Shown here: positions 42,847-51,434 of the stretch, in pieces | Layout: each line of letters begins with the position of its first letter | Numbering within the stretch: position 1 is the first letter of the stretch | Assembly: GCA_034926225.1 (NCBI GenBank) | Contig: JAYFRF010000007.1 | Span: 1-64,000, forward strand | DNA length: 64,000 nucleotides | From: JAAZKA01 sp034926225 | GTDB lineage: Bacteria > Bacillota > Clostridia > Oscillospirales > QAMX01 | Direction: 5' to 3' | Made by a program: the position numbers and the translations under genes | The notes under the pieces: model-generated | Database searches by the model: none | What the model saw: only the letters and a program-made list of their open reading frames with translations | What the model was told of the DNA's origin: nothing

Positions 42847-43362
42847 TTACCATGTAAATATAACCCTGTCTCCCGCCACCGGTATCCCTTCCAGTGAGAG
42901 CAGCTGTTGTTTTCGCGCAAGACCTCCCGCGTATCCCGTCAGACCGCCGTCCGCACCGACAACGCGGTGGCAGGGAATCAGAATGGAGATCGGATTGCGT
43001 CCCACCGCGCCGCCGACAGCCTGCGCGCTCACGGAAAGCGTCCGGGCGATCGCGCCGTAGGTCACGACCTTACCGCAGGGGATCTCGCGGAGGATATGCC
43101 ATACCCGCTCCTGAAAAGCCGTGCCATTCGTATAAAGGCACGGGATGGTGCCGGGATTGCATCCCGTAAAATATCCGTCGAGCCAGTCCCATGTTTTGGC
43201 AAGGATGTCGGGTATGGCAGCCTCGGGATTTGCGCAGTCCACCCCGGTAAAACCGCGCTGTCCGTCGAAGTATAGCCCTGTGACGTTCATGCCGTCGGAG
43301 GTAACGGTGATCCTCCCCATTGGGGACGTGTAATGCATGCGATATGTGCAGGAGATCAGCAT
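42847..43362 (-). CDS. ogt: Methylated-DNA-protein-cysteine methyltransferase (MGMT)
   Basis: A 171-residue DNA repair protein that transfers alkyl groups from O6-alkylguanine to its own cysteine. The active motif ILIPCHRVVGADG is intact, with a helix-turn-helix (GTAFQERVWHILREIPCGKVVTYG) and the Tyr/Arg finger region. The start at 43362 is preferred over far upstream starts as it begins the conserved N-terminal domain. It overlaps the alkyltransferase-like gene by 7 bases, forming a repair pair. Confidence 0.88.
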   Translation of the reverse strand: MLISCTYRMHYTSPMGRITVTSDGMNVTGLYFDGQRGFTGVDCANPEAAIPDILAKTWDWLDGYFTGCNPGTIPCLYTNGTAFQERVWHILREIPCGKVVTYGAIARTLSVSAQAVGGAVGRNPISILIPCHRVVGADGGLTGYAGGLARKQQLLSLEGIPVAGDRVIFTW

Positions 43363-43664
43363 AATCCATCCCTTGTTTCCCACGAGCAGAGCTTCATATC
43401 CACGCGGCCGTCCGGTAAAAATGTCACGCCTTCCGCTTCCAAAAGCTGCCGCCGCAGCGCTGCATACCCGCCTCCCGCGATGCCGCCGTCGGCGTAGATC
43501 ACCCGCTGCCACGGTAAATCATCCGGGCAGCGACGCATGGCATATCCCACCTGCCGCGATGCCGCCGGATTGCCCAGCCGCCGCGCAATATCTCCGTAAG
43601 ACAGCACTTTCCCATATGGAATCTGCGCGACAATCTCATAAACACGCTCAAAGAACGAATTCAT
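43356..43664 (-). CDS. Alkyltransferase-like protein (ATL)
   Basis: A 102-residue homologue of the MGMT C-terminal domain. It carries MNSFFERVYEIVAQIPYGKVLSYGDIARRLG and a recognition region, but the reactive PCHRV is replaced by PWQRV, so no alkyl transfer is possible. ATL proteins bind O6-alkylguanine and hand the lesion to nucleotide excision repair. Its overlap with a true MGMT gives both repair strategies from one transcript. Confidence 0.88.
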   Translation of the reverse strand: MNSFFERVYEIVAQIPYGKVLSYGDIARRLGNPAASRQVGYAMRRCPDDLPWQRVIYADGGIAGGGYAALRRQLLEAEGVTFLPDGRVDMKLCSWETRDGLC

Positions 43665-43870
43665 TAAAACGCCTTCCTATTCTGTAAAATGATATGATCG
43701 TGATGGAACCATTATAATTGATATAAACGAAAAGCGCAATATCCAAACTAAAACAATGCGGTTAACGCTAAGAAATCCGTTAAGGATAACCGTAATAGTG
43801 GTATAATCCGCGCGTCATCAGACGCTTAGCGGTTCTCTTAGGCGGGGAGGATATGACCTCCTTTTTTATG

Positions 43871-43899
43871 TTGCAATCCGCGCTTTCCTGTGGTATGAT
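43871..43899 (+). promoter_or_regulatory. Promoter of DUF1015 gene
   Basis: TTGCAA, a 17-base spacer and TATGAT, about 35 bases before the ATG at 43934. A second possible extended -10 (TGGTATAAT, TATAAT at 43802-43807) lies further upstream. The region 43665-43870 contains no gene. Confidence 0.6.
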
Positions 43900-43933
43900 A
43901 GAGAAAATGATTAAAAAAAGGGGTTTTATCAGC

Positions 43934-45211
43934 ATGAATGCCGTCTTCCTCCCCGCGCGGGTCTGCCTGCCGCAAAACGCCGATATGACGCGCTATAGTG
44001 TCATTGCCTGCGATCAATATACATCCGACGCCGCCTATTGGAACCGTGTCGAAGCCGTCGTCGGCAGTGCGCCGTCGACACTGCGTATGACGCTTCCGGA
44101 AATCTATCTTGAATTTCCTGATCGCGACACCCGGGTCACGCGTATCTGCGAGACAATGCGCGCCTATCTGGCTGACGGCACACTGATAGAACAGCCGGAA
44201 CGCTTTATCTTCGTCGAGCGTACCCTTCCCGACGGAAGAATCCGCCGCGGCATCGTCGGCCGCGTCGATCTCGAGGCATACGATTACCTTCCCGGCGCGA
44301 GGACGCCCATTCGTGTGACCGAGGGGACGATCACCTCCCGCATCCCGCCGCGTTTGGTGGTGCGGCGTGACGCGCCGCTGGAGCTGCCGCATGCGCTGCT
44401 CTTAATCGACGACGCGGAGCGCCAAGTGATCGAACCGCTCAAGCTTAAAACCGGCGCGATGGAAAAGCTTTACGATTTCGACCTGATGGAGCACGGCGGA
44501 CATATCCGCGGCTATGCCGTTCCCGCCGACGAAGAAGCTCGAATTCTAAAAGCTCTTGCATTTTTTGCCGACGCGGACGCTTTTTCACGTAAATACGGCA
44601 TTCCGGCATCCGAGGGCATCCTCCAAATCGCAGTCGGCGACGGCAACCACAGTCTAGCGACCGCCCGCGCGCACTACCTCGCCGTGACGGAGGGCATGAG
44701 CGAAGTGGAACGGCTTGCCCACCCCGCACGCTGGGCGCTTGCGGAGCTTGAAAACCTCCATGACGAGAGCCTGGAATTTGAAGCGATTCACCGTGTAATC
44801 TTCGACACGAACCCGGGATGCATGCTGACCGAGCTGCGCAAGATGTACCCCGACGCGGCATTCGGCGACGCGGCTGTCCCCGGCGCCATGGCGTTTGCAT
44901 ATGAGACGGCCGCGGCGAAGGGCGTGATCTCCCTTCCAAATCCGCCGAGCAAGATTGCGGTCGGCGCGCTGCAGCGCTTCCTCGACGCGTATCTTGCCGC
45001 GCATCCCGGGCGTATTGACTACATACATGGTGAGGACGAAGTACGCGCGCTGGGGCGGCATACAAACACGATCGCATTCATCCTCCCCGCGATGGGTAAG
45101 GACGAGCTGTTCCCGACGATCCTGCACGACGGCGCGCTGCCACGAAAGACCTTCTCGATGGGGGACGCCGACAGCAAGAGGTTTTATCTTGAGGCAAGAA
45201 AGATTCGCTAA
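43934..45211 (+). CDS. DUF1015 family protein
   Basis: A 425-residue protein of the conserved DUF1015 family, found in many Clostridia often beside serine or hydroxypyruvate genes. The start at 43934 is set by AAAAGGGG about 10 bases upstream and by the family N-terminus MNAVFLPARVCLP. Family-like stretches include YSVIACDQYTSDAAYW, LQIAVGDGNHSLATA and the C-terminal HTNTIAFILPAMGKDELFPT. The nearest known function is uncharacterised; a kinase-like or phosphatase role has been suggested elsewhere, but nothing in this sequence decides it. Confidence 0.8.
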   Translation: MNAVFLPARVCLPQNADMTRYSVIACDQYTSDAAYWNRVEAVVGSAPSTLRMTLPEIYLEFPDRDTRVTRICETMRAYLADGTLIEQPERFIFVERTLPDGRIRRGIVGRVDLEAYDYLPGARTPIRVTEGTITSRIPPRLVVRRDAPLELPHALLLIDDAERQVIEPLKLKTGAMEKLYDFDLMEHGGHIRGYAVPADEEARILKALAFFADADAFSRKYGIPASEGILQIAVGDGNHSLATARAHYLAVTEGMSEVERLAHPARWALAELENLHDESLEFEAIHRVIFDTNPGCMLTELRKMYPDAAFGDAAVPGAMAFAYETAAAKGVISLPNPPSKIAVGALQRFLDAYLAAHPGRIDYIHGEDEVRALGRHTNTIAFILPAMGKDELFPTILHDGALPRKTFSMGDADSKRFYLEARKIR

Positions 45212-45255
45212 ACCACAAAAAGGCCCCGGTCACGGATATTCTGTGAGGACATAAT

Positions 45256-45684
45256 ATGAATATACGATATAACTCTACAAAAAAAGATTTGCCACCGGAC
45301 CAGTTACAGCGGTTATTTATGTTGGCAGGCTGGTCGGATGGATCAGAAACACCGAAACAAAGAGCGAATTTTAATATTGGCTTTATCAACTCGACGCTCG
45401 TTGTTTCGGCATGGGACGAGGATCGTCTAGTGGGTGCCGTTAGGGTGATAAGCGACCAAGTATTCAGGTCTGTGATATACGATTTACTTGTTGACCCAGA
45501 ATATCAAAACCAAGGCATTGGCAGAACGTTAGTGAAACGGTGTATAGAGCGCTTTCCGGATTCGGAGTGGTTGGTTCAAACAACGCAACCAATATCAAGT
45601 TATTATGAGAAATTAGGCTTCCACGTCAACCGAGATGTCTTTTTAACTATCCCATGCGCGTTGTTTACAATCCTTCATGAATAA
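45256..45684 (+). CDS. GNAT-family N-acetyltransferase
   Basis: A 142-residue acetyltransferase with acetyl-CoA loop PEYQNQGIGRTLVKRCIERF and C-terminal ISSYYEKLGFH. A site (GAGGACATA) precedes the ATG. It is more AT-rich than the surrounding genes, which hints at separate ancestry. It is followed by a short gap and the bidirectional terminator. Substrate unknown. Confidence 0.85.
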   Translation: MNIRYNSTKKDLPPDQLQRLFMLAGWSDGSETPKQRANFNIGFINSTLVVSAWDEDRLVGAVRVISDQVFRSVIYDLLVDPEYQNQGIGRTLVKRCIERFPDSEWLVQTTQPISSYYEKLGFHVNRDVFLTIPCALFTILHE

Positions 45685-45781
45685 CGCAAACCTTTTTACA
45701 GCAGAAACGACGTAAGGGCGCATAATGTACGCCCCTGTGAAATGCGACAGTTGCAAATCAACGCATTTTCATAAAAACCGC

Positions 45782-45830
45782 GAGTCGGGAAGGCTTTAAT
45801 CCTTCCCGACTCATTTTTATTTTATCTTCG
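45782..45830. terminator. Bidirectional terminator at end of hyd/nif-like operon
   Basis: GAGTCGGGAAGG and CCTTCCCGACTC form a perfect 12-base stem, with ATTTTTATTTTA on the plus side and GCGGTTTTTATG on the minus side. It ends the nine-gene operon and the convergent GNAT gene. Confidence 0.88.
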
Positions 45831-47019
45831 CGGCAAGCTCGGGGAAAACGCTCAAAGAACGCTTCAATATGCCGTTCATGTACGCGATCGCCACACCGTA
45901 ATTCGTCATCGCCACCCCCTGATCGTCGGCACACTTCGCACGATAAAGCATCTCCCGTGCGTTCAGCATGCACCCGCCGCAGTGGAGGATAAGCGCGTAA
46001 GGCGAAAGATCGTCCGGGAACTCCGTGCCGGAGGTCGTCGTGATGCGGATGTCCTTGCCCGTATGCGCACGGAGCCACGCGGGAAGCTTCACCGTACCGA
46101 TATCTCCGCATTGCCGGTGATGGGTGCAGCCCTCGGAGATGAGGACGGTGTCGCCGTCGCGTAAATGCTCGATAGCGGCAACCCCGTCTACCGCGCCGTC
46201 GAGCAGGCCTTTATAACGAGCCATCAGGATGGAAAACGACGTCAGCTTCACCGACTCCGGCGTATCCGCCGCAACCTTTTTGAAGGCTTGGCTGTCCGTG
46301 ATCACCATCGCGGGCGGGTGCGCAAGCTTTGCGAGGGCGTCGCGAAGGCCTGTTTCCTTGACGACGAGCGTCATAGCGTCCGCGTCGAGCGCGTCGCGGA
46401 TGGTTTGCTGCTGCGGGAGGATGAGCCTTCCCTTAGGCGCGGCAGCGTCGACCGGAACCACGAGAACGGCCAGGTCGCCGGGAACCAGCAGGTCGCCGAT
46501 GATGCGCCGTCCGCCGTCGTCGGGGGGAACCATGCGCGCGATGCGCTCCTTTAAGTCATGAATCCCCTCCCCCGTCTCGGCACTGACATAGAGCGCGTTT
46601 TCGGCGGGTTTCGGACGGTTTCCGAGCATATCGGCCTTGTTGAAGGCGATCAGATACGGGATTTTCTTTGCTTCGATCAGCCCGATCAGACTGTCGTCGA
46701 ACGGAGTGCTCCCCTCGGCGGCATCGATGACCACCACAGCGAGATCGGTCTTATTCAAGACCTGCCTCGCTTTGCGCACACGCTGCCCGCCGAGTTCTCC
46801 CTCGTCGTCCGAGCCGGGGGTGTCGATCATGACGACTGGGCCTAAGGGTAGAAGCTCCATTGATTTATAGACCGGGTCGGTCGTCGTCCCCTTCGTTTCG
46901 GAGACGATGGACAGCTTCTGACCCGTGACCGCGTTGATCAGGCTCGATTTACCGGCGTTGCGGCGACCGAAGAAAGCGATATGCACGCGTTCGCCGGAAG
47001 GGGTATCATTTAAACTCAT
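45817..47019 (-). CDS. hydF: [FeFe] hydrogenase maturation GTPase HydF
   Basis: A 400-residue GTPase and scaffold that carries the 2Fe precursor of the H-cluster to the hydrogenase. GTPase motifs: P-loop GRRNAGKSS, G2 GTTTDP, G3 DTPGSDD and G4 NKAD. The Fe-S ligands of HydF are present as GCTHHRQCGD and LHCGGCML. Start 47019 has AAGGTG upstream. It is the last gene of the operon, after the substrate-binding lipoprotein. HydG, needed for full maturation, is not in this window. Confidence 0.93.
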   Translation of the reverse strand: MSLNDTPSGERVHIAFFGRRNAGKSSLINAVTGQKLSIVSETKGTTTDPVYKSMELLPLGPVVMIDTPGSDDEGELGGQRVRKARQVLNKTDLAVVVIDAAEGSTPFDDSLIGLIEAKKIPYLIAFNKADMLGNRPKPAENALYVSAETGEGIHDLKERIARMVPPDDGGRRIIGDLLVPGDLAVLVVPVDAAAPKGRLILPQQQTIRDALDADAMTLVVKETGLRDALAKLAHPPAMVITDSQAFKKVAADTPESVKLTSFSILMARYKGLLDGAVDGVAAIEHLRDGDTVLISEGCTHHRQCGDIGTVKLPAWLRAHTGKDIRITTTSGTEFPDDLSPYALILHCGGCMLNAREMLYRAKCADDQGVAMTNYGVAIAYMNGILKRSLSVFPELAAKIK

Positions 47020-47036
47020 CCAGAGCACCTTCTTTG

Positions 47037-48203
47037 TCAGTTCAAGATGACATTGCCGGCGTCGGACACGGGTGCGAAGATGGACTCGACCTGTGCGTCG
47101 GTCAACTCCACGCCGAAGACGGCATGATAATATTCTTTTGCTTTTGCGGTAACATCCAGGTCCTCAAAGAGTGCCGGATAGACGGTTTTTGCAAGCCAGT
47201 ACAGCGTGACCGGGGTATCCGCGCCGGGCGTATAGCTGCGGTACATACCGAGCGGCATTTTATAAACGCGTCCGTCCTTCACGGCATCGATGCCGCTCCA
47301 GTCATCCGAACCAATGGTGCTGTTGAGAATATCCGCAGGCTGGGCTTTGGTGAAATTCGTTATGAGAATGGCACCGGGGTTCCACGCGTAGACCTGCTCG
47401 AGGTTGACGGGTGCCGCGTTGTCGTTGGGCAGTTCCTGCGCCACGTTGACCGCACCGATGGCGTCGCACCACCACTGACCAAAGAATTTCTCGCCGGAGG
47501 TCATCAGATTTGTATCGGAATACTGGAACATGACGAAGATACGGGCACGCTCGTCTTCGGAGAGAACTGACACACGCTGCTGCACATAGGCATAGGCTTC
47601 GTCGGAGTAAGCCTTGACCGCGGCGGCCTTGTCGTTTTCGGGAAACATCGTACTAAGGAGCGTAATCCACTGATTCAGAGTCTCAATGCAGGCGTAGTCC
47701 CATTTGTTGACGGACAGCGCGACGGCGGTAAACCCCGCGTTGCGCAGCGTGTCTCCGATGGACTCGTCGGAGGCGCTGTAAAAAACGACGTCGGGAGCAA
47801 GCTTTGTCAGTTCCTCCGTATTTATCGAACCGGAGACGCATTTAGTCTCAACGTTCAGGATATCGGGGTACAGCTCGCCCAAAAGCCCATTTTTGGCAGC
47901 TGTCATACTAGCGTCGGGAATTGCGACGAGTTTTTCGGCGGAATTAAAGAACACCGTCAGCACGGACGCGAGCGGATAGATATCGCAGACTGCGATGCGC
48001 TCGATGTTTTTCGGCACCTCGACGGTATGCCCGGCGTGGTCGGTGACGGTAATCGTCTCGCTCACCGCCGTTGTGGTGCCGATCCATGAGGGATCGTCGG
48101 AAGGAGCGGCGGTAGTGGTTGTGGTGCCGCTCCCGCCCGCACAGGCGGAGAACAGCGCGACGAACAATGCGGCGCAGAGAAGCAGAGATGCAAACCTTTT
48201 CAT
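47037..48203 (-). CDS. Substrate-binding lipoprotein of metal-chelate ABC importer
   Basis: A 388-residue periplasmic-binding type III protein. The signal peptide ends in lipobox FSAC (Cys21), followed by a Thr/Gly-rich linker. The binding domain has the usual start HTVEVPKNIERIAVCDIYPLA and a long inter-lobe helix, as in FecB/BtuF-like receptors for iron chelates or corrinoids. With the permease and ATPase encoded in the same operon it forms a complete importer. It sits 28 bases downstream of the nitrogenase-like gene. Confidence 0.88.
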   Translation of the reverse strand: MKRFASLLLCAALFVALFSACAGGSGTTTTTAAPSDDPSWIGTTTAVSETITVTDHAGHTVEVPKNIERIAVCDIYPLASVLTVFFNSAEKLVAIPDASMTAAKNGLLGELYPDILNVETKCVSGSINTEELTKLAPDVVFYSASDESIGDTLRNAGFTAVALSVNKWDYACIETLNQWITLLSTMFPENDKAAAVKAYSDEAYAYVQQRVSVLSEDERARIFVMFQYSDTNLMTSGEKFFGQWWCDAIGAVNVAQELPNDNAAPVNLEQVYAWNPGAILITNFTKAQPADILNSTIGSDDWSGIDAVKDGRVYKMPLGMYRSYTPGADTPVTLYWLAKTVYPALFEDLDVTAKAKEYYHAVFGVELTDAQVESIFAPVSDAGNVILN

Positions 48204-48231
48204 TGTAATGTAAACCTCTATTCTTTCTTAT

Positions 48232-49350
48232 TTATGACAATTTCCGACCGATCAGGTTCGGAATATCACGCCTGTAGATACGTCCGGAAAATCCCTCCGA
48301 CGGCAGCGGATAAAACTTTGCGGTATCCGGGCAGATCGGGCGGTACAGTGGGTCGGCGATCACGATTTTCGCGTCGGCGAGTAGCGGGATCAGATCATCC
48401 TCGTCCGGCGCAACCCTGTCGCCCTCCGCAAGAAAGGCATCCTCCGTCTCAAGCGGACACAGTACACGCGTGGAAAGGCCGTGTTCCTCCGATATCGCTG
48501 CCGCAAGGGAGCCGGAGCAGATGCTTTCGCCGATGATGACCGCGTCCGCGCCCTTGGGCCGAGCGGTATACGGAACGGCGCACTCTCCATGCTCGAGCGC
48601 CGTAAGGAGCGTCTCGGAAAAAGCTTCCCCGACCGGTACTCCCGTTACATACGGCGTCCCGAACATTTGCCGCAGGCGCCGCGCGGCGGGGATGCCCGAG
48701 TAGGATACGACGAGGTTTACGTTGGCTTCCCCCGCCCGGGCGAGCTTATCAAGCGTATCCCCCATCGCCCAAGTCGACACGACCTCCCAGCCGTGGGATG
48801 TCAGCAGCACCCGGATGGCCTCGACGCTGCCGTTTATAGAAAAGTCGAGCGGTGTCGCTCCGAGGAGGTTGACGCGTTTTGCACCCGGCGTCGGACGCGC
48901 CGAAGGGTCGACAAACCGCCGGGTAATCGCATCGAGCGCCGCACCCGCTCCGCTGATGTAGGAGTGCATGCCGTTTGTCGTAATCCCGAAGGAGGGAATA
49001 CTGGTGTTTTCCTCGACAGCTTTGGCCACCGCGTCGAAATCGGTACCGATCATCATCGGAATTGGCGTTCCCGCGACGGCGATAAAACGGGGATGCAGCT
49101 CAAGCGCGGTTTCGGTAATATCGCGGATGAGCTTTTCGTCATCGCCGAGGATGGCGTCCATTTCGGAAAGTGCGGAGATGAAAACGAAGCTGTCGCGGTC
49201 ATACCAGCGCGGTTCGTCGTGGGTATTGTAAGTCGAGTTGCAGCCGGAGGCGTCGTGCATAACGGTCATGCCGCCCAGCTCATAAAGTGCCGAACAGACG
49301 CCGGACACGTCGGACGCGTATGTCGAAATGATGCGTGCGGTCTGCTTCAT
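48232..49350 (-). CDS. Nitrogenase component 1-like protein (subunit B)
   Basis: A 372-residue protein of the oxidoreductase/nitrogenase component 1 family. The start at 49350 has a GGAGGGG stretch upstream and overlaps the previous stop by 4 bases. N-terminal pattern HDASGCNSTYNTHDEPRW is the counterpart of the cluster-binding region in NifD/NifK, and AGTPIPMMIGTDFDAV matches the region where those have a ligand Cys, here replaced, so cluster ligation differs. The sequence is too short and divergent for a true NifK and lacks a readable FeMo-cofactor site. It is probably the partner of subunit A. Confidence 0.85.
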   Translation of the reverse strand: MKQTARIISTYASDVSGVCSALYELGGMTVMHDASGCNSTYNTHDEPRWYDRDSFVFISALSEMDAILGDDEKLIRDITETALELHPRFIAVAGTPIPMMIGTDFDAVAKAVEENTSIPSFGITTNGMHSYISGAGAALDAITRRFVDPSARPTPGAKRVNLLGATPLDFSINGSVEAIRVLLTSHGWEVVSTWAMGDTLDKLARAGEANVNLVVSYSGIPAARRLRQMFGTPYVTGVPVGEAFSETLLTALEHGECAVPYTARPKGADAVIIGESICSGSLAAAISEEHGLSTRVLCPLETEDAFLAEGDRVAPDEDDLIPLLADAKIVIADPLYRPICPDTAKFYPLPSEGFSGRIYRRDIPNLIGRKLS

Positions 49351-50669
49351 AGCGCGCACCCCCCTCCGCAGCCAAAGCCTTTGATCTGGATCAAGCTACG
49401 CGTATCCTTCGGGGTCTTGAACGCGTCGGCAATCAATGCCGCAAGACGTGTGATGCCGTCGAAGCCGTACAGTCCCCCGCCCTCGACGATATTTACGAAG
49501 CGGTCGGTACCAGTAAAGTACGCGGCCTTCTGCCCGACGGCAAGCGTCTCCGACGCGGCACGCGGCGCGACGCGCATAGCGGGCGCCACCGTCGGACGCA
49601 AGGCAAGCACCGGAGCATGCGCGCGTAGCCAGTCAAATGCAGGGCGTTCCTCTTCCGCAATCGTGTCGATGTATACCTCGCGGACAGCAATTCCATGCTC
49701 CAAAAGAAGCTTTGCAAGCCCGAGCGGCCTCGGATGCGCCGTGTAGTCGATAGCGACGGGGGTATTTCCGAGCAGTACAGCGGTCTCATCGAGCGCCGTA
49801 TCCGACGCAGCCTTCGCCGCCGCGTAATCCGCCGGCGGAAGTCCCATGGCATCCTCCAGCCGATGCAGGTTATCCTCGATCTCCGCTGAGATAAAGCACA
49901 TCGGCAGGTATAGGTGCCGGCCGCCGAGACGCCGAGAAAGCTGCTCACCGCCCGACTTCGCGGAAGGGTAGGTCGTGATGTACAGGGAGGCCGCTGCCAT
50001 TTCCTGATATTCGCCGTAGGTGCGGCAAGCCGTGATATCCCGCACGGTTTTTCCCGCGCGGCGCAGGATGCCATATAGCTCCGACGTTTCGTCGGTCGGC
50101 AGGTCATTGCCGAGAATTGCGACCGTGTTTTCGTCGAGGGGACGGGGTAAAAGCAGGCTGTAGAGCCTCGCACGCATGAGCTGATCGGGGGTCAGCCCGC
50201 TTTTGCGCATGATCGGGTTCATATAACAATCCGTGAATGCCACGTCCGGATACCTCTCTCGCAGTTCGCTATAAACACGAGCGAGATCGCAGCTCATGAA
50301 GTGGTGGATGCAGCTGGTGTATAAGAGGATCGCGGGGGGACGTTTCGCAAGCTTTGAAAGGATGTCTCCGACTCCGTCGAGAATGAGCTCCTCCATATCT
50401 CCGTCGCGGACATTGTTTTCGCGGACAGCGATTGTTGAAAAGCGCTCCTGCGCACCCATTTCTGCCGCTGTGAGCACGACACCGCGCAGGCAGCCCGCCG
50501 CGCAGACGAAAATCTGATGAGCTTCGGGGATTAGCATCCCCGTATGGACGATGTTCCACATGCCGCGCGCGGGGGCGGCATACTCGAGCGTGGACGCAAA
50601 CGGCGAAGGGAAGCTTGCTTCGCGGACAGCCACGCGCGTAGAGACGGTCTCGCCGACACGTTTCAGCAT
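49347..50669 (-). CDS. Nitrogenase component 1-like protein (subunit A)
   Basis: A 440-residue component 1 family protein. Cys56/Cys60 (FVCAAGCLRG) and Cys120/Cys127 (YTSCIHHFMSCD) take the place of P-cluster-type ligands, and a CGGGC motif ends the protein (Cys434, Cys438). Sequence order resembles NifD/E-type proteins, but segments around the FeMo-cofactor ligands are not recognisable. With subunit B and the NifH-like ATPase it should form a reductase complex or a cofactor scaffold. It overlaps the NifH-like gene by 7 bases. Confidence 0.85.
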   Translation of the reverse strand: MLKRVGETVSTRVAVREASFPSPFASTLEYAAPARGMWNIVHTGMLIPEAHQIFVCAAGCLRGVVLTAAEMGAQERFSTIAVRENNVRDGDMEELILDGVGDILSKLAKRPPAILLYTSCIHHFMSCDLARVYSELRERYPDVAFTDCYMNPIMRKSGLTPDQLMRARLYSLLLPRPLDENTVAILGNDLPTDETSELYGILRRAGKTVRDITACRTYGEYQEMAAASLYITTYPSAKSGGEQLSRRLGGRHLYLPMCFISAEIEDNLHRLEDAMGLPPADYAAAKAASDTALDETAVLLGNTPVAIDYTAHPRPLGLAKLLLEHGIAVREVYIDTIAEEERPAFDWLRAHAPVLALRPTVAPAMRVAPRAASETLAVGQKAAYFTGTDRFVNIVEGGGLYGFDGITRLAALIADAFKTPKDTRSLIQIKGFGCGGGCAL

Positions 50670-51433
50670 GTTTTTTCCCCTTCCCGGCAGATACGCAGGA
50701 TTTCAACAGCCAACGCGCGGTATTCCGCAGCCATAGGACTGTCCGGGAACGCTTCCAGCACGGTTTTCCCAAGCTCCTCCGCTTCCTGCACGGTATCGCT
50801 GCGCGACAGGGTGCCGACAAGCGCCGCATGGATGTCGTCGCAGAGCTCGGCCACCTTCGCATCCTCGTTTTTGACATTCCTGCGGTTTAAAATAATGCCA
50901 CCTAGCCGCGCATAACCTCTTGCACGGAAATTTTCGACGGCCAGCGCGATGTTTGCCGCCGCGTGAATCGCCATATTCTCACCGGAGGTCACAATGAAGA
51001 CATTATCGGCATACCCGCCGCGCATCGGGACGGAAAAGCCGCCGCAAACCACGTCGCCGAGCACGTCGTAGATCACTACGTCGGGGTTATACACCTCATA
51101 CGCGTTTTTCTCGCGCAGAGCCTCGAGTGCCGCCGTGATCGCACGTCCCGCGCAGCCGAGTCCCGGCGTCGGCCCGCCCGCTTCCACGCAGAGCACATCC
51201 CGAAACCCGTGCGATACCATGTCCTCGAGCGTAAAATCCTTCCCATGGTCGCGCATCAGTTCTATAACGGTAAGGGCTTTCTTGCCGCCGAGCAGCGCCG
51301 CCGTGGAGTCCGCCTTCGGGTCGCAGCCGATTTGCAGCACGGTCAGGCCGCGTTCCGCCATCGCTGCCGCAATATTGGCCGCCGTCGTTGATTTTCCAAT
51401 CCCACCCTTGCCGTATAGCGCAAGCTGTAGCAT
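50663..51433 (-). CDS. NifH-like nitrogenase iron protein
   Basis: A 256-residue ATPase that would pass electrons to the component 1-like proteins. P-loop GKGGIGKST near the start, switch GCDPKADST, and both [4Fe-4S] ligands (LGCAGRAI and DVVCGGFSVPMR) at the places of Cys97 and Cys132 of NifH. A full electron-transfer ATPase is therefore predicted. The start at 51433 has GGAGG 8 bases upstream, and the gene begins one base after the hydE stop. It belongs to the nitrogenase-like superfamily beyond NifHDK; the subgroup is not decidable here. Confidence 0.92.
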   Translation of the reverse strand: MLQLALYGKGGIGKSTTAANIAAAMAERGLTVLQIGCDPKADSTAALLGGKKALTVIELMRDHGKDFTLEDMVSHGFRDVLCVEAGGPTPGLGCAGRAITAALEALREKNAYEVYNPDVVIYDVLGDVVCGGFSVPMRGGYADNVFIVTSGENMAIHAAANIALAVENFRARGYARLGGIILNRRNVKNEDAKVAELCDDIHAALVGTLSRSDTVQEAEELGKTVLEAFPDSPMAAEYRALAVEILRICREGEKTC

Positions 51434-51434
51434 G

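Noticed and set aside
48481..49746. Long plus-strand open frame (421 codons) opposite the nitrogenase-like genes
   Set aside because: No binding site or recognisable domain; it mirrors two well-supported minus-strand genes and arises from their GC-rich third positions.
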